From the NCBI RefSeq assembly GCF_009857135.1, contig NZ_CP047318.1, positions 1,302,001 through 1,366,000 of the forward strand: 64,000 nucleotides of DNA. The letters are read 5' to 3'. Source of the stretch: Streptomyces sp. HM190. GTDB taxonomy: Bacteria > Actinomycetota > Actinomycetes > Streptomycetales > Streptomycetaceae. This document shows positions 33,064 to 42,660 of this stretch, one piece after another. The notes under the pieces are model-generated. The model was given only the letters and a program-made list of their open reading frames with translations, searched no databases and was not told where the DNA came from. Every line of letters starts with the position of its first letter. Within the stretch, counting starts at the first letter, position 1. The position numbers and the translations under genes are program-made.

Positions 33064-34250
33064 CGGGTGACGTGGCGGTGCTCGGCACGGGCATGCACCC
33101 GTGGGGCAAATGGGGAAGGAGTTTCGTCGAGTACGGCACGGTGGCCGCGCGAACCGCGCTGGACGACGCCGGGATCGACTGGCGGGACGTCGGTTCGATC
33201 GTCGGGGCCGACACGGTGCGCGGCGGCTATCCGGGGTACGTGGCCGGGGCGACCTTCGCGAAGGCGCTGGGCTGGCAGGGTGCGCGGGCCACGAGTGTGT
33301 ACGCGGCCTGCGCGTCGGGGGCGCAGGCGGTGGCCGCCGCCCGGGCCCAGATCCTCGGCGGCCTCGCGGACGTCGTGCTCGTCGTGGGTGCGGACGCGGC
33401 GCCGAAGGGGTTCTTCCGGCCGGCGGGCGGGGACCGCCCGGACGACCCGGACTGGCTGCGGTTCCGGGTGCTCGGCGCGACCAATCCGACGTACTTCGGG
33501 CTGTACGCGCGGCGCCGGATGGCGGTGCACGGTGACACCCCGGAGGACTTCGCCCGCGTCAAGGTGAAGAACGCGGCGCTGGGGGCGCTCAATCCGTACG
33601 CGCGTTACCGCAGGCGGGTGACCGCCGAGGAGGTCGCGGCCTCCGCCGTCGTCGCGGACCCGTTGCGGCTGCTGGACATCTGTGCGACCTCGGACGGCGG
33701 TGCGGCTCTCGTGCTGTCCAGCGTGGATTTCGCGCGGCGGCACGGCGTGGCCCGGCCGGTGCGGATCCGAGCGGTGTCCACGGTGACACCGCGCTATCCC
33801 AGCACGGTGCTGGATCTGCCGGACATCGCGACGGACTCCGCGGTGGCCGTGGCTCCGGTTCCGGAGACGTTCCGGGCGTCGATCGCGCGGGCGGCGTACG
33901 AGGAGGCCGGCATCGGCCCGGACGACCTGTCGCTCGCCGAGGTCTACGACCTCTCCACGGCACTGGAGTTGCAGTGGTACGAGGACCTGGGACTGTGCGG
34001 CGAGGGCGAGGGGGCGAAGCTGCTGCGGGACGGGGTGACGGCTCTCGGCGGTCGTACACCGGTGAACACGAGCGGGGGTCTCGCGTCGTTCGGTGAGGCG
34101 GTTCCGGCGCAGGCGATCGCCCAGGTGTGCGAGCTGGTCCGGCAGTTGAGGGGTGAGGCCGGGGACCGTCAGGTCGCGGGGGCGTGTGTGGGGCTGAGCG
34201 CGAACCAGGGGTTGTTCGGGCACGGTTCGGCGGTGATCGTGGTGCGGTGA
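33060..34250 (+). CDS. Thiolase-like (lipid-transfer protein type) acetyl-CoA acetyltransferase family protein
   Basis: This 396-residue thiolase-fold protein resembles the SCP2-type lipid-transfer thiolases. Visible are ALGWQGARATSVYAACASGAQ-type active-site cysteine region (shown in part), ATNPTYFGLYARRRMAVHG, DPLRLLDICATSDGGAALVL, the histidine-equivalent region NTSGGLASFGEAVPAQ, and GLSANQGLFGHGSAVIV near the C-terminus. With its DUF35 partner it probably handles long or bulky acyl-CoA substrates, as in steroid or fatty-acid side-chain metabolism; no other catabolic genes are adjacent. The GTG start overlaps the upstream stop. Confidence 0.87.
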   Translation: MTGDVAVLGTGMHPWGKWGRSFVEYGTVAARTALDDAGIDWRDVGSIVGADTVRGGYPGYVAGATFAKALGWQGARATSVYAACASGAQAVAAARAQILGGLADVVLVVGADAAPKGFFRPAGGDRPDDPDWLRFRVLGATNPTYFGLYARRRMAVHGDTPEDFARVKVKNAALGALNPYARYRRRVTAEEVAASAVVADPLRLLDICATSDGGAALVLSSVDFARRHGVARPVRIRAVSTVTPRYPSTVLDLPDIATDSAVAVAPVPETFRASIARAAYEEAGIGPDDLSLAEVYDLSTALELQWYEDLGLCGEGEGAKLLRDGVTALGGRTPVNTSGGLASFGEAVPAQAIAQVCELVRQLRGEAGDRQVAGACVGLSANQGLFGHGSAVIVVR

Positions 34251-34699
34251 GGCGTAGGGGGCCAGTGTGGCGTTCGGGCGCGGTGGCCCACTCAGTGGGA
34301 TGGCGGCTCGCTCGGTCGTGGCTCGCCCGGTGGCGGCTCGCTGCGGGTCGGCCGGGTGCCCGCCCCACCGACGAACGCCGGCGGTGAGCGCGCGGTCCTC
34401 CGTCAGGATTGTTCGTCCTTGTTCTTGACGCCGTTCTTGACGCCCCCTGGGTGCCGGTGAACACTTCCGGTGTCAGTCGGCATCGCCGCATTCGGGCGTC
34501 TTTGTGCACTGCGCCGCTCGGGTCTCCCGCCTGCCTCTCGGGCCGTCCCCCACGGGCGATTCGGCTGCTACGGCACGCTCGTCACGGACGCCGGGCGGGG
34601 CGCGGGACTCTTCCTGCCTTCGGCTGACGTGGCCATGGGAACGCACCCTGCACGGATGGTCCGGGGTCGATCACCCCGGGCCGGGGCCTAGGAGCCGCC
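34251..34699. other. Upstream region of glpF
   Basis: The 449-bp gap before glpF has no supported gene. It includes imperfect GGCGGCTCGCT-type direct repeats around 34304-34345 and the tandem 12-mer at 34421. A plausible promoter lies at 34437-34465, with TTGACG and AACACT spaced by 17 nt, leaving a leader of over 200 nt. Confidence 0.45.
34421..34444 (+). repeat. Perfect tandem 12-bp repeat carrying TTGACG
   Basis: GTTCTTGACGCC occurs twice back to back (34421-34432, 34433-34444), giving two TTGACG hexamers 12 bp apart in the glpF upstream region. The second pairs with a -10-like AACACT at 34460-34465. Confidence 0.7.
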
Positions 34700-35485
34700 A
34701 TGAGCTACGGAGACATATTCCTCGGCGGGGTCATCGGTACGGCGATCCTGATCCTGTTCGACGCCGGTGTGTGCGCCGCCGTCACCCTCCGGTTCTCGAA
34801 GGCGAGGGCATCGGGCTGGATCGTCATCGCGTTCGGCTGGGGCTTCGCCGTCCTGGCCGGTGCCTACACCGCCGCTCCCCTCTCGGGCGGGCACCTGAAC
34901 CCGGCGGTGACCGTGGGGATCGCGGTCGACACCGGGACGTGGGACAAGGTCTGGGTGTATCTGCTGGGCCAGATGGTGGGCGCGATGCTCGGCGCGGTCC
35001 TCGCCTACCTGGTCTACCTGGCGCAGTTCCAGGCGAACGTCCGTGAGGGGGGCACCAGGGAGGGCACGGCGGACGAACCGACACCGACCCTCGGGATCTT
35101 CTCCACCATCCCCGAGATCCGGAACCCCGTTGCCAACCTGATCACCGAGATCGTCGCGACGATCGCGCTGGTGCTCCCGATCCTCGCCTTCGGCCGCAAC
35201 ACGGGGATCGGCATCGGCCGGATCCCCGGCGAGGAGGCCGGCGTCTACGGCTCCGGGATATCGGTGCTGCTGGTGTCGTTCCTGGTCGTGGGCATCGGCC
35301 TCTCCCTCGGCGGGCCCACCGGCTACGCGATCAACCCGGCGCGTGACCTCGGCCCGCGCATCGTGCACACCTTCCTGCCGATCCCGAACAAGGGCACCTC
35401 CGACTGGGGCTACGCATGGATCCCGGTCGTCGGCCCGCTGGCCGGCGGTCTCCTCGCGGGCCTCGTCTACCACGCGGCCTTCTGA
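34700..35485 (+). CDS. glpF: Glycerol uptake facilitator (MIP/aquaglyceroporin)
   Basis: This 261-residue MIP-family channel has six membrane helices and both pore motifs: GGHLNPAVT (NPA at 67-69) and [14 protein letters not shown] near residue 213. An acidic loop ([13 protein letters not shown]) lies between helices 3 and 4. Length and the RD after the second NPA fit glycerol-conducting GlpF. ATG 34700 has TAGGAG 5 nt upstream. glpK follows 153 bp later on the same strand, so glycerol is imported and phosphorylated by one unit. No GylR-type regulator or glpD gene is adjacent. Confidence 0.94.
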   Translation: MSYGDIFLGGVIGTAILILFDAGVCAAVTLRFSKARASGWIVIAFGWGFAVLAGAYTAAPLSGGHLNPAVTVGIAVDTGTWDKVWVYLLGQMVGAMLGAVLAYLVYLAQFQANVREGGTREGTADEPTPTLGIFSTIPEIRNPVANLITEIVATIALVLPILAFGRNTGIGIGRIPGEEAGVYGSGISVLLVSFLVVGIGLSLGGPTGYAINPARDLGPRIVHTFLPIPNKGTSDWGYAWIPVVGPLAGGLLAGLVYHAAF

Positions 35486-35532
35486 CCCGGGACCACGCGG
35501 GGGCGCAGGAGCACACAGCGGCGCAGGGCCGA

Positions 35533-35562
35533 GCAGAGACACAGGAACACGCAGAGACGCAG
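35533..35562 (+). repeat. Imperfect direct repeats in the glpF-glpK spacer
   Basis: GCAGAGAC(A/G)CAG occurs at 35533-35544 and 35551-35562 with an 18-bp period. The surrounding 100 bp are rich in related CRCAG/ACACG words. No coding function is seen. Confidence 0.4.
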
Positions 35563-35638
35563 CCGCGCGGAGACCCACCGACACGCAGGGCGCGTGGTGA
35601 CGCAACACGTGTATCGACGCAGGACGTAAGGGGATGTC

Positions 35639-37159
35639 ATGCCGGACAACGCCCAGAAGTACGTCGCCGCCATCGACCAGGGCACCACCTCCAGCCGTTG
35701 CATCATCTTCGACCGGGACGGCGCCGTCGTCGCCGTGGACCAGCGTGAACACCGCCAGATCTTCCCCAAGCCGGGCTGGGTGGAGCACGACGCCACCGAG
35801 ATCTGGTCGAAGGTGCAGGCGGTGGTCGCCGGGGCGATCGCCAGGGCGGGGCTGCGCCCGGACCAGATCAGCGCGCTCGGCATCACCAACCAGCGCGAGA
35901 CGACCGTCCTGTGGGACCGGGCCACGGGCAAGCCCGTGCACAACGCGATCGTGTGGCAGGACACGCGGACCTCCGCGCTCTGCAGCGAACTCGGCGGCCC
36001 CGACGGGCAGGACAGGTTCCGCGGGCGGACGGGTCTGCCGCTGGCCAGCTACCTCTCCGGTCCGAAGGCGGCCTGGCTGCTCGACAACGTGCCGGGCCTG
36101 CGGACCCGCGCGGAACGCGGCGAGATCGCCTTCGGCACGATCGACTCCTGGCTGATCTGGAACCTCACCGGCGGGACGGACGGCGGCCGGCACGTCACCG
36201 ACGTCACCAACGCCGGGCGCACCATGCTGATGAACCTGGAGACCCTCCAGTGGGACCCGACCATCCTGTCCGCGATGGACGTGCCGGAGGCCGTCCTCCC
36301 GGAGATCAGGTCCTCCGCCGAGGTGTACGGCACCGCCGTGGGCCAACTCGCGGGTGTGCCGGTGGCGTCGGCGCTCGGCGACCAGCAGGCGGCCGTGTTC
36401 GGGCAGGCGTGCTACGACGTGGGCGCCGCGAAGAACACGTACGGCACGGGCAGTTTCCTGCTGCTCAACACCGGCAACCGGCCCGTGGCGTCGAAGAGCG
36501 GACTGCTCACGACCATGGGGTACAAGATCGGTCACGAGGCGCCGGTGTACTGCCTGGAGGGGTCGATCGCCATCACGGGCGCCCTGGTGCAGTGGTTCCG
36601 CGACCAGCTCGGCATCATCCGTACCGCCGACGAGATCGAACCGCTGGCCGCGAGCGTCGACGACAACGGCGGGGCGTACATCGTGCCGGCGTTCTCCGGG
36701 CTGTTCGCGCCGTACTGGCGCTCCGACGCCCGCGGGGTCGTCACCGGGTTGACGCGGTACGTCACCAAGGCGCATCTGGCGCGGGCGGTACTGGAGGCGA
36801 CGAGCTGGCAGACGCGGGAGGTCGTGGACGCCATGTTCCAGGACTCGGGGGTGCGCATCACGACCCTCAAGGTGGACGGCGGCATGACCCGCAACAACCT
36901 GCTGATGCAGCACCAGGCGGACGTGCTGGGCGTCCCGGTGATCCGGCCGCGGGTCTCCGAGACGACCTGTCTGGGAGCCGCCTACGCGGCCGGGCTCGCG
37001 ACCGGGGTGTGGCACGACCTGGACGAGCTGAAGTCGCACTGGAGCAAGGACGCCGAGTGGACACCGTCCATGGCGGACTCCGTCCGCGACCGCGAGTACC
37101 ACAACTGGCGCAAGGCGGTGGAGAAGAGCTTCGGCTGGCACGAGGACGACGCCGACTGA
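35639..37159 (+). CDS. glpK: Glycerol kinase
   Basis: This 506-residue FGGY-family kinase makes sn-glycerol-3-phosphate from glycerol and ATP. It shows [17 protein letters not shown] near the start, [16 protein letters not shown] (around 83-100), WQDTRT, the phosphate-binding [15 protein letters not shown] and the C-terminal FGGY signature region with [15 protein letters not shown]. Length is standard. ATG has AAGGGG 5 nt upstream. It is co-oriented with glpF and ends in a strong hairpin. The product would enter glycolysis or phospholipid synthesis. Confidence 0.96.
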   Translation: MPDNAQKYVAAIDQGTTSSRCIIFDRDGAVVAVDQREHRQIFPKPGWVEHDATEIWSKVQAVVAGAIARAGLRPDQISALGITNQRETTVLWDRATGKPVHNAIVWQDTRTSALCSELGGPDGQDRFRGRTGLPLASYLSGPKAAWLLDNVPGLRTRAERGEIAFGTIDSWLIWNLTGGTDGGRHVTDVTNAGRTMLMNLETLQWDPTILSAMDVPEAVLPEIRSSAEVYGTAVGQLAGVPVASALGDQQAAVFGQACYDVGAAKNTYGTGSFLLLNTGNRPVASKSGLLTTMGYKIGHEAPVYCLEGSIAITGALVQWFRDQLGIIRTADEIEPLAASVDDNGGAYIVPAFSGLFAPYWRSDARGVVTGLTRYVTKAHLARAVLEATSWQTREVVDAMFQDSGVRITTLKVDGGMTRNNLLMQHQADVLGVPVIRPRVSETTCLGAAYAAGLATGVWHDLDELKSHWSKDAEWTPSMADSVRDREYHNWRKAVEKSFGWHEDDAD

Positions 37160-37177
37160 GGGGGGACCCACAGGCCA

Positions 37178-37211
37178 CGGCTCGTACCCCGGTCGGCGGG
37201 GGTACGAGCCG
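37178..37211. terminator. Bidirectional terminator between glpK and cvnD
   Basis: CGGCTCGTACCCC pairs perfectly with GGGGTACGAGCCG around a short loop. It ends 4 bp before the convergent cvnD stop. Confidence 0.9.
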
Positions 37212-37214
37212 TGC

Positions 37215-37820
37215 TCAGGTCGTGACGCTGTGGCGGTGCTCCGCCGTGTACGCCATCGCGTGCCGGACGACGGCGACGAGGACGTCCTTGACGGACTCCC
37301 GCCGACGCGCGTCGCACAGCACGACCGGGACGTCCGGGTCGAGGTCGAGGGCCTGGCGGACGGTCTCCGCCGGGTAGTGGGCCGCCGTGTCGAAGCAGTT
37401 GACGCCGATGACGAAGGGGATGGAGCGGCGCTCGAAGTAGTCGACGGCGGCGAAGCAGTCCTCCAGGCGACGGGTGTCGGCGAGCACCACGGCCCCCAGT
37501 GCGCCGGACGCCAGCTCGTCCCACAGGAACCAGAAGCGGTCCTGGCCGGGCGTGCCGAAGAGGTACAGGACCAGGTCCTCGCGCAGGGTGATGCGCCCGA
37601 AGTCCATGGCCACGGTGGTGGTGTGCTTGCCCTCCACACCGGTGGTGTCGTCGACCGGGCGGCCCGCCTCGGTCAGCACCTCCTCGGTGCGCAGCGGCTT
37701 GATCTCGCTGACCGCGCCGACGAGGGTCGTCTTGCCCACGCCGAAGCCGCCGGCCACGAGGATCTTGAGCGTGACGGGCTCGACCGGAGGTGTGCCGCGC
37801 TCAGTGCGCCCGAGGATCAT
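37215..37820 (-). CDS. cvnD: Conservon GTP/ATP-binding protein (CvnD)
   Basis: This 201-residue small-GTPase-like protein of the CvnD family has P-loop GGFGVGKTTLVGAVSEI near residue 24, a HTTTVAMDFGRI switch segment, and LFGTPGQDRFWFLW, where TPGQ replaces the usual DxxGQ, as typical for CvnD. NCFD provides a guanine-specificity-like motif (usually NKxD). It is the last gene of the conservon cvnA-B-C-D; such sets are proposed to form membrane-associated complexes resembling G-protein signalling. ATG 37820 has AGGAGAAG upstream. It lies 52 bp after cvnC. Confidence 0.9.
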   Translation of the reverse strand: MILGRTERGTPPVEPVTLKILVAGGFGVGKTTLVGAVSEIKPLRTEEVLTEAGRPVDDTTGVEGKHTTTVAMDFGRITLREDLVLYLFGTPGQDRFWFLWDELASGALGAVVLADTRRLEDCFAAVDYFERRSIPFVIGVNCFDTAAHYPAETVRQALDLDPDVPVVLCDARRRESVKDVLVAVVRHAMAYTAEHRHSVTT

Positions 37821-37872
37821 CGGTCTCTTCTCCTGCTGGATGGTTGTCGCGCGACGGCGGACCGCGGCCTGC

Positions 37873-38268
37873 TCACAGCGCCCGGAGGCCGTTGATCACG
37901 TCGCGCAGAATACTCTCGTCCACCAGTTCGGCAGGCGGAACTGGACGATTCACATGGACCAGTTCCTCGTCGACGAGGTCGCCGACGAGGACCCGGACCA
38001 CTCCGACGGGTAGGTCCAGTTCGGCGCCGAGTTCGGCCACCGACTGCGGGGTGTCACGGCACATCTCCACGATGCGGACGTGCTCCGGGGACAGCGAGTG
38101 GTCGTCCTCCGGATCGTCGACGTGGGGCTCCGTGACGACCACGGCGATCAGATCGAGGCGGTGCTGCACCGCATGGCTGGTCCGGCCGCGCGTCATGGCG
38201 TAAGGACGGACCACCGGTCCGGCCTCGTCGTCGAACCAGTGACTTCTTCCCTGACCGTCTCGGCTCAT
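37873..38268 (-). CDS. cvnC: Conservon DUF742 protein (CvnC)
   Basis: This 131-residue DUF742 protein has the family-typical VVRPYAMTRGRT segment near residue 20 and a winged-helix-like body: LSPEHVRIVEMCRDTPQSVA, ELGAELDLPVGVVRVLVGDL and the ending ILRDVINGLRAL. CvnC is the third protein of the conservon and interacts with the other components in studied cases. It begins 9 bp after the cvnB stop. No cytochrome P450 gene follows, unlike some longer conservons. Confidence 0.92.
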   Translation of the reverse strand: MSRDGQGRSHWFDDEAGPVVRPYAMTRGRTSHAVQHRLDLIAVVVTEPHVDDPEDDHSLSPEHVRIVEMCRDTPQSVAELGAELDLPVGVVRVLVGDLVDEELVHVNRPVPPAELVDESILRDVINGLRAL

Positions 38269-38277
38269 GCCATCCCA

Positions 38278-38715
38278 CTACCCGCCCTGGGGCAGATCGG
38301 TGCGTGGGGCGGAACCCAGATGTACGCCGACCCGCTTGACCAGCAGCGTCATCTCGTAGGCGACCTGACCGATGTCGGCCTCCGCGTCGGCGAGGACGGC
38401 GAGGGCGCTGCCGTCGCCGGCGGCCGTGACGAAGAGGAATGCCTCGTCGAGTTCGACGACGGTCTGACGGACGTTGCCCGCCTCGAAGTGGCGGCCGACG
38501 CCCTTGGCGAGGCTGTGGAAACCGGAGGAGACGGCGGCAAGGTGCTCGCTGTCCTCCCGGGTGAGCTCCTTGGAGACGCCCGTGGGCAGTCCGTCGCCGG
38601 AGAGCACGAGCGCCTTGCGGATGCTGGCGACGCGCTCCACCAGGTCGTCCAGGAGCCAGTTCAGCTCGCCGGACGTGCCGATCGCGGTGGGCCCTTCGGC
38701 CTTCGGTGCGGTCAT
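38278..38715 (-). CDS. cvnB: Conservon roadblock/LC7 protein (CvnB)
   Basis: This 145-residue roadblock/LC7 protein has ELNWLLDDLVERVASIRKAL and VLSGDGLPTGVSKELTRED, then GRHFEAGNVRQTVVELDEAFLF and VAYEMTLLVKRVGVHL. Roadblock proteins dimerise and act as regulators of small GTPases, here presumably CvnD. ATG overlaps the cvnA stop by 4 bp (ATGA), implying coupled translation and roughly equal amounts with the sensor kinase. Confidence 0.93.
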   Translation of the reverse strand: MTAPKAEGPTAIGTSGELNWLLDDLVERVASIRKALVLSGDGLPTGVSKELTREDSEHLAAVSSGFHSLAKGVGRHFEAGNVRQTVVELDEAFLFVTAAGDGSALAVLADAEADIGQVAYEMTLLVKRVGVHLGSAPRTDLPQGG

Positions 38716-41552
38716 CGACCGTCCCCCTCTGTCGTTCCTCGTGGTGCTGAGACGTCTCGGGCGTCGTCGCCCTCGGCGTTCTCCTCGCGGCCTCGCTGCC
38801 AGCCCCGCTGGAGCGAGGCCATACGGCTGCGTACTTCGTCGGCGTCACGTTCGGCCGTGTCCGACCGGTCGGCGCGAGCCCTCTCGCGCTCGATCCGCCG
38901 GGCCAGGCCGTCCTTCAACTGCGGTGCCAGATTGGCCTGTCGGACGCGACGCGGCAGCGGGCTCGGAGCTGATTCTGCCTGGTCGGCCGTCGGGTCCGTA
39001 CGCGGGGTGGGCATGCCCGGAACCGGCCTCGGTGCGCGGGTGGCCGGGTCGTCGCCCGCGGTCGTGCGCCGCCGCTGGGGCAGCGCCGGTGGCTCGTCCC
39101 CACCGGTCGGGGCCCCCGGGCGGTACCCGTCGCCGAACGGGGCGGGTGCGGGGCGTACGGGGGGTTCGGCGCGGTCGCCTCGCAGGGCGGTGAACGGCCG
39201 CGCGTCTCCGACGCCCGCCTCGCGTCCCTGCGGGGGGTCGTCCTCCGGGCGGCGCGGCTTATGGCCCGTCACCGGGCGGCCGTGCGAGCTGACCAGGTGC
39301 GGCGTCCGGCGCGGCGGCAGCGCCACGGGGCCGACCGTGGGGTCGGGGTCGGTGAGCGGTGTCCGCTGCGCCTCGGTGTCGTGGGCCGGCCGCGGGTCGC
39401 CGTCGACGCCGGTGAGGGGGCGGCGCGGCCGGAACAGCTCGCCGCCCTCGCCGTCGTCGCCGAGGGTGGCCGGGAAGCCGCCCAGGGGGTCCAGCTCGAC
39501 CGGTGCCTCCAGCTCGACCGGACCGTCGAGGATGGTGGCTGAGATGCCGGGCAGCCGGACCGGCACCTGGGAGAGGGCGGCGTTGCGCTCCTCCTCCAGC
39601 TGGGCCTCACGGCTGGGGTGGGCGCGGTCGAGGCGGAAGCCGATGCCGTTGGTGTCGGGGACGTCGTCGGTGAGGAGCGCGTCGGGGATGAAGACCACGG
39701 CGGTGGTGCCGCCGTACGGCGAGGGCTGCAGGGAGACGCGGACCTTCTGCCGCTGCGCGAGCCGGCTGACCACGAACAGGCCGAGCCGGTCGGTGTCGGA
39801 CAGTTCGAAGTCGGGGGTCTCGGCGAGCTTCAGGTTGGCGTCGAGGAGCGCCTCGGCGGCCATGCCGAGGCCACGGTCGTGGATCTCCAGGGTGAAGCCG
39901 TTGGCGACGCGCTCGCCGAGGACCTGCACCGCGGTGTGGGGCGGCGAGAACACCGTGGCGTTCTCGAGGAGTTCGGCGACGAGATGGGTGAGGTCGGCGA
40001 CGGCGGGGCCGGTGACGGCGACCCGGGGCAGCCGGCGGACCTCGATGCGTTCGTAGTCCTCTACCTCGGCGACGGCGGCGCGGACGACGTCCATGAGCTG
40101 GATGGGCTTGCGCCACTGCCGCGACGGAGCGGCGCCGGAGAGGATGACCAGGCCCTCGGCGTGCCGGCGCATACGAGTGGTCAGGTGGTCGAGGCGGAAC
40201 AGGTCCGCGAGTTCCTCGGTGTCGTCGGTCCGCCGCTCCATCGTGTCGAGGAGGGTGAGCTGTTTGTGGAGCAGGACCTGGCTGCGGCGGGCGAGGTTGA
40301 CGAAGACCTCGGAGATGCCGCTGCGGAGCTCGGACTGCTTGACGGCGGCCTCGACGGCGGCCCGCTGGAGGGTGTTGAGGGCCTGGCTGACCTCGCCGAT
40401 CTCGTTCTTGTCGTACTCCAGGCGGGGCACTTCGGTCTCGACGTCGACCTGTTCGCCCGCGGCGAGCCGGCGCATCACGCTGGGCAGCCGCACATCGGCC
40501 GTCTCGTGGGCCTCCTGGCGCAGTCGGCGCAGGTCGCGGATGAGGACGCGGCCGATGCGGACGGACATGAACAGCGAGACCAGGAGGGCGAAGAGACCGA
40601 GGACTCCGGCGACGACGGCCCGGAGGATGACGTTGGTGGCCAGGGGGCGCACCCGGTCCTGGTAGCGGTCGCCCGCCTCGATGCTGAGGTCGCGGAGGTC
40701 GGAGAGCACCGGTTCGACCGCGCTGTCCCAGCTCTTGGCGCTGACACCGGCCCGCTGTCCGGCGACGGAGGCGATGACGTCCTGCTCGACCGAGCGCAGG
40801 GGCGCGGTGTTGGCGCTGCGCCAGTAGCCGGCGAGGCGGTTGCGCTCGGAAGAGGGCAGCAGCGGCAGGGTGATGTCGTACAGCAGGTTCCGCTGGGCCA
40901 CGAGGTCGGAGAAGTCGCGGATCTCGTCGCGGCTGATCCGTCCGGCGACGAGGACGGAGCTGAACAGGGCGTCCTCGCGGGAGAGGAGCTCGCGGGCGCG
41001 CCCGATGTTGACGAGGGCGCGGCCCTGCTTGTCCATCTCCACGTTGTCCAGCGCGGGGAGGTTGGACAGGAGGGCGAAGCAGGGGTCGACCAACTCGTTG
41101 TAGAAGTTCAGGCCCTGGGTGACGGTGACGGTGCCGTCGTCGACGCCGGTACGCAGGGCCGGGAGGCCGTCCAGTGCGTTGAGGATGGTGGTGAGCCGCA
41201 GCGCGGTGGACTCGCCCATCTCGTCGCGCAGTTCCGCGTCGGTGGCGTGGGTGCGGAACTGCTTGACGGCCTTGTCGGTGGCTTCGCGGCTGCGTTCGAG
41301 GGCTGCTGCGGCGTCGGAGCCGCGTGGATCGGCGAGGAGGACGAGGGTCTGGCGGCGTTCCTGCTGGAGGACACGGATGGTGTCCTCGGTGGGGAAGCCG
41401 ATCTCCTCGACGATGTCGGCCACCCGGAAGAGGTCGCTCGCCGCACGCCCCGTCAGCACCGTGGCGAAGGCCCAGACGCTGGTCAGGGCGATCAGGGGCA
41501 CGAGCAACAGCGCCACGATCTTCCGGCGGATCGATTTCCCGCGAAAGCGCAT
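38712..41552 (-). CDS. cvnA: Conservon sensor histidine-kinase-like protein (CvnA)
   Basis: This 946-residue membrane protein has TM1 at about 13-33 (IVALLLVPLIALTSVWAF), an extracellular nitrate/nitrite-sensing-like helical domain, TM2 (VVAGVLGLFALLVSLFMSV), and a HAMP-like linker. A kinase-type ATPase domain follows, with HLVAELLENATVFSPP (N box), GLGMA (G1) and DTDRLGLFVVSRLAQRQ. A proline-rich disordered tail of about 300 residues ends the chain. No canonical H-box phosphoacceptor histidine with the usual HE/HD context is obvious, as noted for this family. ATG 41552 is followed directly by the basic pre-TM segment; upstream open frame is unsupported. Confidence 0.9.
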   Translation of the reverse strand: MRFRGKSIRRKIVALLLVPLIALTSVWAFATVLTGRAASDLFRVADIVEEIGFPTEDTIRVLQQERRQTLVLLADPRGSDAAAALERSREATDKAVKQFRTHATDAELRDEMGESTALRLTTILNALDGLPALRTGVDDGTVTVTQGLNFYNELVDPCFALLSNLPALDNVEMDKQGRALVNIGRARELLSREDALFSSVLVAGRISRDEIRDFSDLVAQRNLLYDITLPLLPSSERNRLAGYWRSANTAPLRSVEQDVIASVAGQRAGVSAKSWDSAVEPVLSDLRDLSIEAGDRYQDRVRPLATNVILRAVVAGVLGLFALLVSLFMSVRIGRVLIRDLRRLRQEAHETADVRLPSVMRRLAAGEQVDVETEVPRLEYDKNEIGEVSQALNTLQRAAVEAAVKQSELRSGISEVFVNLARRSQVLLHKQLTLLDTMERRTDDTEELADLFRLDHLTTRMRRHAEGLVILSGAAPSRQWRKPIQLMDVVRAAVAEVEDYERIEVRRLPRVAVTGPAVADLTHLVAELLENATVFSPPHTAVQVLGERVANGFTLEIHDRGLGMAAEALLDANLKLAETPDFELSDTDRLGLFVVSRLAQRQKVRVSLQPSPYGGTTAVVFIPDALLTDDVPDTNGIGFRLDRAHPSREAQLEEERNAALSQVPVRLPGISATILDGPVELEAPVELDPLGGFPATLGDDGEGGELFRPRRPLTGVDGDPRPAHDTEAQRTPLTDPDPTVGPVALPPRRTPHLVSSHGRPVTGHKPRRPEDDPPQGREAGVGDARPFTALRGDRAEPPVRPAPAPFGDGYRPGAPTGGDEPPALPQRRRTTAGDDPATRAPRPVPGMPTPRTDPTADQAESAPSPLPRRVRQANLAPQLKDGLARRIERERARADRSDTAERDADEVRSRMASLQRGWQRGREENAEGDDARDVSAPRGTTEGDGR

Positions 41553-41972
41553 GGCCTCCCCCAGCTCAACCCCCGCTGGTCCGGGGGCACACACGTGCGT
41601 CAACAAACGGCGTGAGCCTACTACCGTCACGGGGGTATCTCGAAGAGCCGTCGGTACGCACCTACCGCCCATGACGAACCAGACATGGGGAGTTGTCCGT
41701 TCATTGGGGGAGATTGCCGCCCCCTGTGGGGCAGTTGGACCCATGACATCCCGTCGGGGAAGTTGGCCGGTTGGCCGGATTTTTGCGTTCCTTGGGAATC
41801 TTTCGGCGCTCCTCGATCGTCTTTCTGTATGGGAACGGGGTGCGGATGGGGCGTCAGGCCCCGCGAGCCGCCCCCGGGTGGCGTAATTCGGAGGAAGTCG
41901 GGCACCAGAGGGGGGCCGGGATCTCGTGATCCCGGAGCTCTTGGTCCACCGGCGGTGGGGAGTGACAAGGTG
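41553..41972. other. Divergent promoter region between cvnA and the small membrane protein gene
   Basis: The 420-bp gap contains a lower-GC stretch (about 41740-41830) and a short hairpin CCGGGATC-TCGT-GATCCCGG at 41916-41935. The long open frame through it lacks protein-like features. Promoters for both directions must lie here, but none can be assigned with confidence. Confidence 0.45.
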
Positions 41973-42521
41973 ATGGGCACGGCGGAGCGGCAAGTGGCGC
42001 CCGGGAACGACACGGTGACACCACGGGCGGCGGCAGCGGCCGTTCGGGCACCCGAGCGGGGCCCCGGAGCAGGTGGGGGTGTCACGGTGACAGAGCGGAA
42101 GCCCGTCGCCAAGGACGAGGAGCGTACATATCACCGACCGTTGTGGGTCGAGGAGCCGGCGCGCAGGCGCCGACTGCCCGATCCGGTGCGGACGGCGGCG
42201 GTGCGGGCGGTCCTCATCATCGCGGTGACGCTGATTCAGGCGATGGTGGCCGTCCTGTGCACCCTGGCGGGCTCCTGGCTGGCCTTCCCCATGGTCCTGA
42301 GCAGCGTCGCCAGTACGGTCGCGGCGACCTGGGGCGTGCTGGACGTGTGGGTGACCCGGCAGGTGTGGAGCCAGCGCAACGGCGTGGTGTCGGCTCCGAG
42401 CAGCACGGCGCGCGCGCTGCGGCGCGAGCGGCGGCGGGCCCGTCGTGAGGCGCGCGCGGCGGAGCGTACGCAGGCGCGAATACGCCGCCGGGGCGGCGCG
42501 GGCCAGCTCTCCCACTCGTAA
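41973..42521 (+). CDS. Small two-TM membrane protein of unknown function
   Basis: The 182-residue protein has a hydrophilic, basic N-terminus with RTYHRPLWVEEPARRRRLP, two hydrophobic segments (VRAVLIIAVTLIQAMVAVL and SWLAFPMVLSSVASTVAATW), and a very basic tail (RRERRRARREARAAERTQAR). I do not recognise a family. The start is uncertain: ATG 41973 follows GTG 41970, both behind GGGGAG. GTG 42091, beginning VTERKPVAKDEERT, is also plausible and would give a shorter protein. Divergence from cvnA suggests a membrane-related partner, which is inference only. Confidence 0.6.
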   Translation: MGTAERQVAPGNDTVTPRAAAAAVRAPERGPGAGGGVTVTERKPVAKDEERTYHRPLWVEEPARRRRLPDPVRTAAVRAVLIIAVTLIQAMVAVLCTLAGSWLAFPMVLSSVASTVAATWGVLDVWVTRQVWSQRNGVVSAPSSTARALRRERRRARREARAAERTQARIRRRGGAGQLSHS

Positions 42522-42660
42522 GGCAGGCGACCTGCCGCCTCGTTCCTCCTGGCGCCCTTCGCGCGCCCCGGGCGGGGCCCCTTCCGGGCCTCTTCCGGGT
42601 TCCTTTCGGTGCTCCCGCGCGGGTTCCTCCTGGCGTTCTTTCCGGCTGAGCGTGTCAACC

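Noticed and set aside
41685..41972. Upstream extension of the small two-TM protein to 278 residues
   Set aside because: The extra N-terminus is tryptophan/glycine/cysteine-rich, crosses a probable promoter region and lacks a ribosome-binding site.
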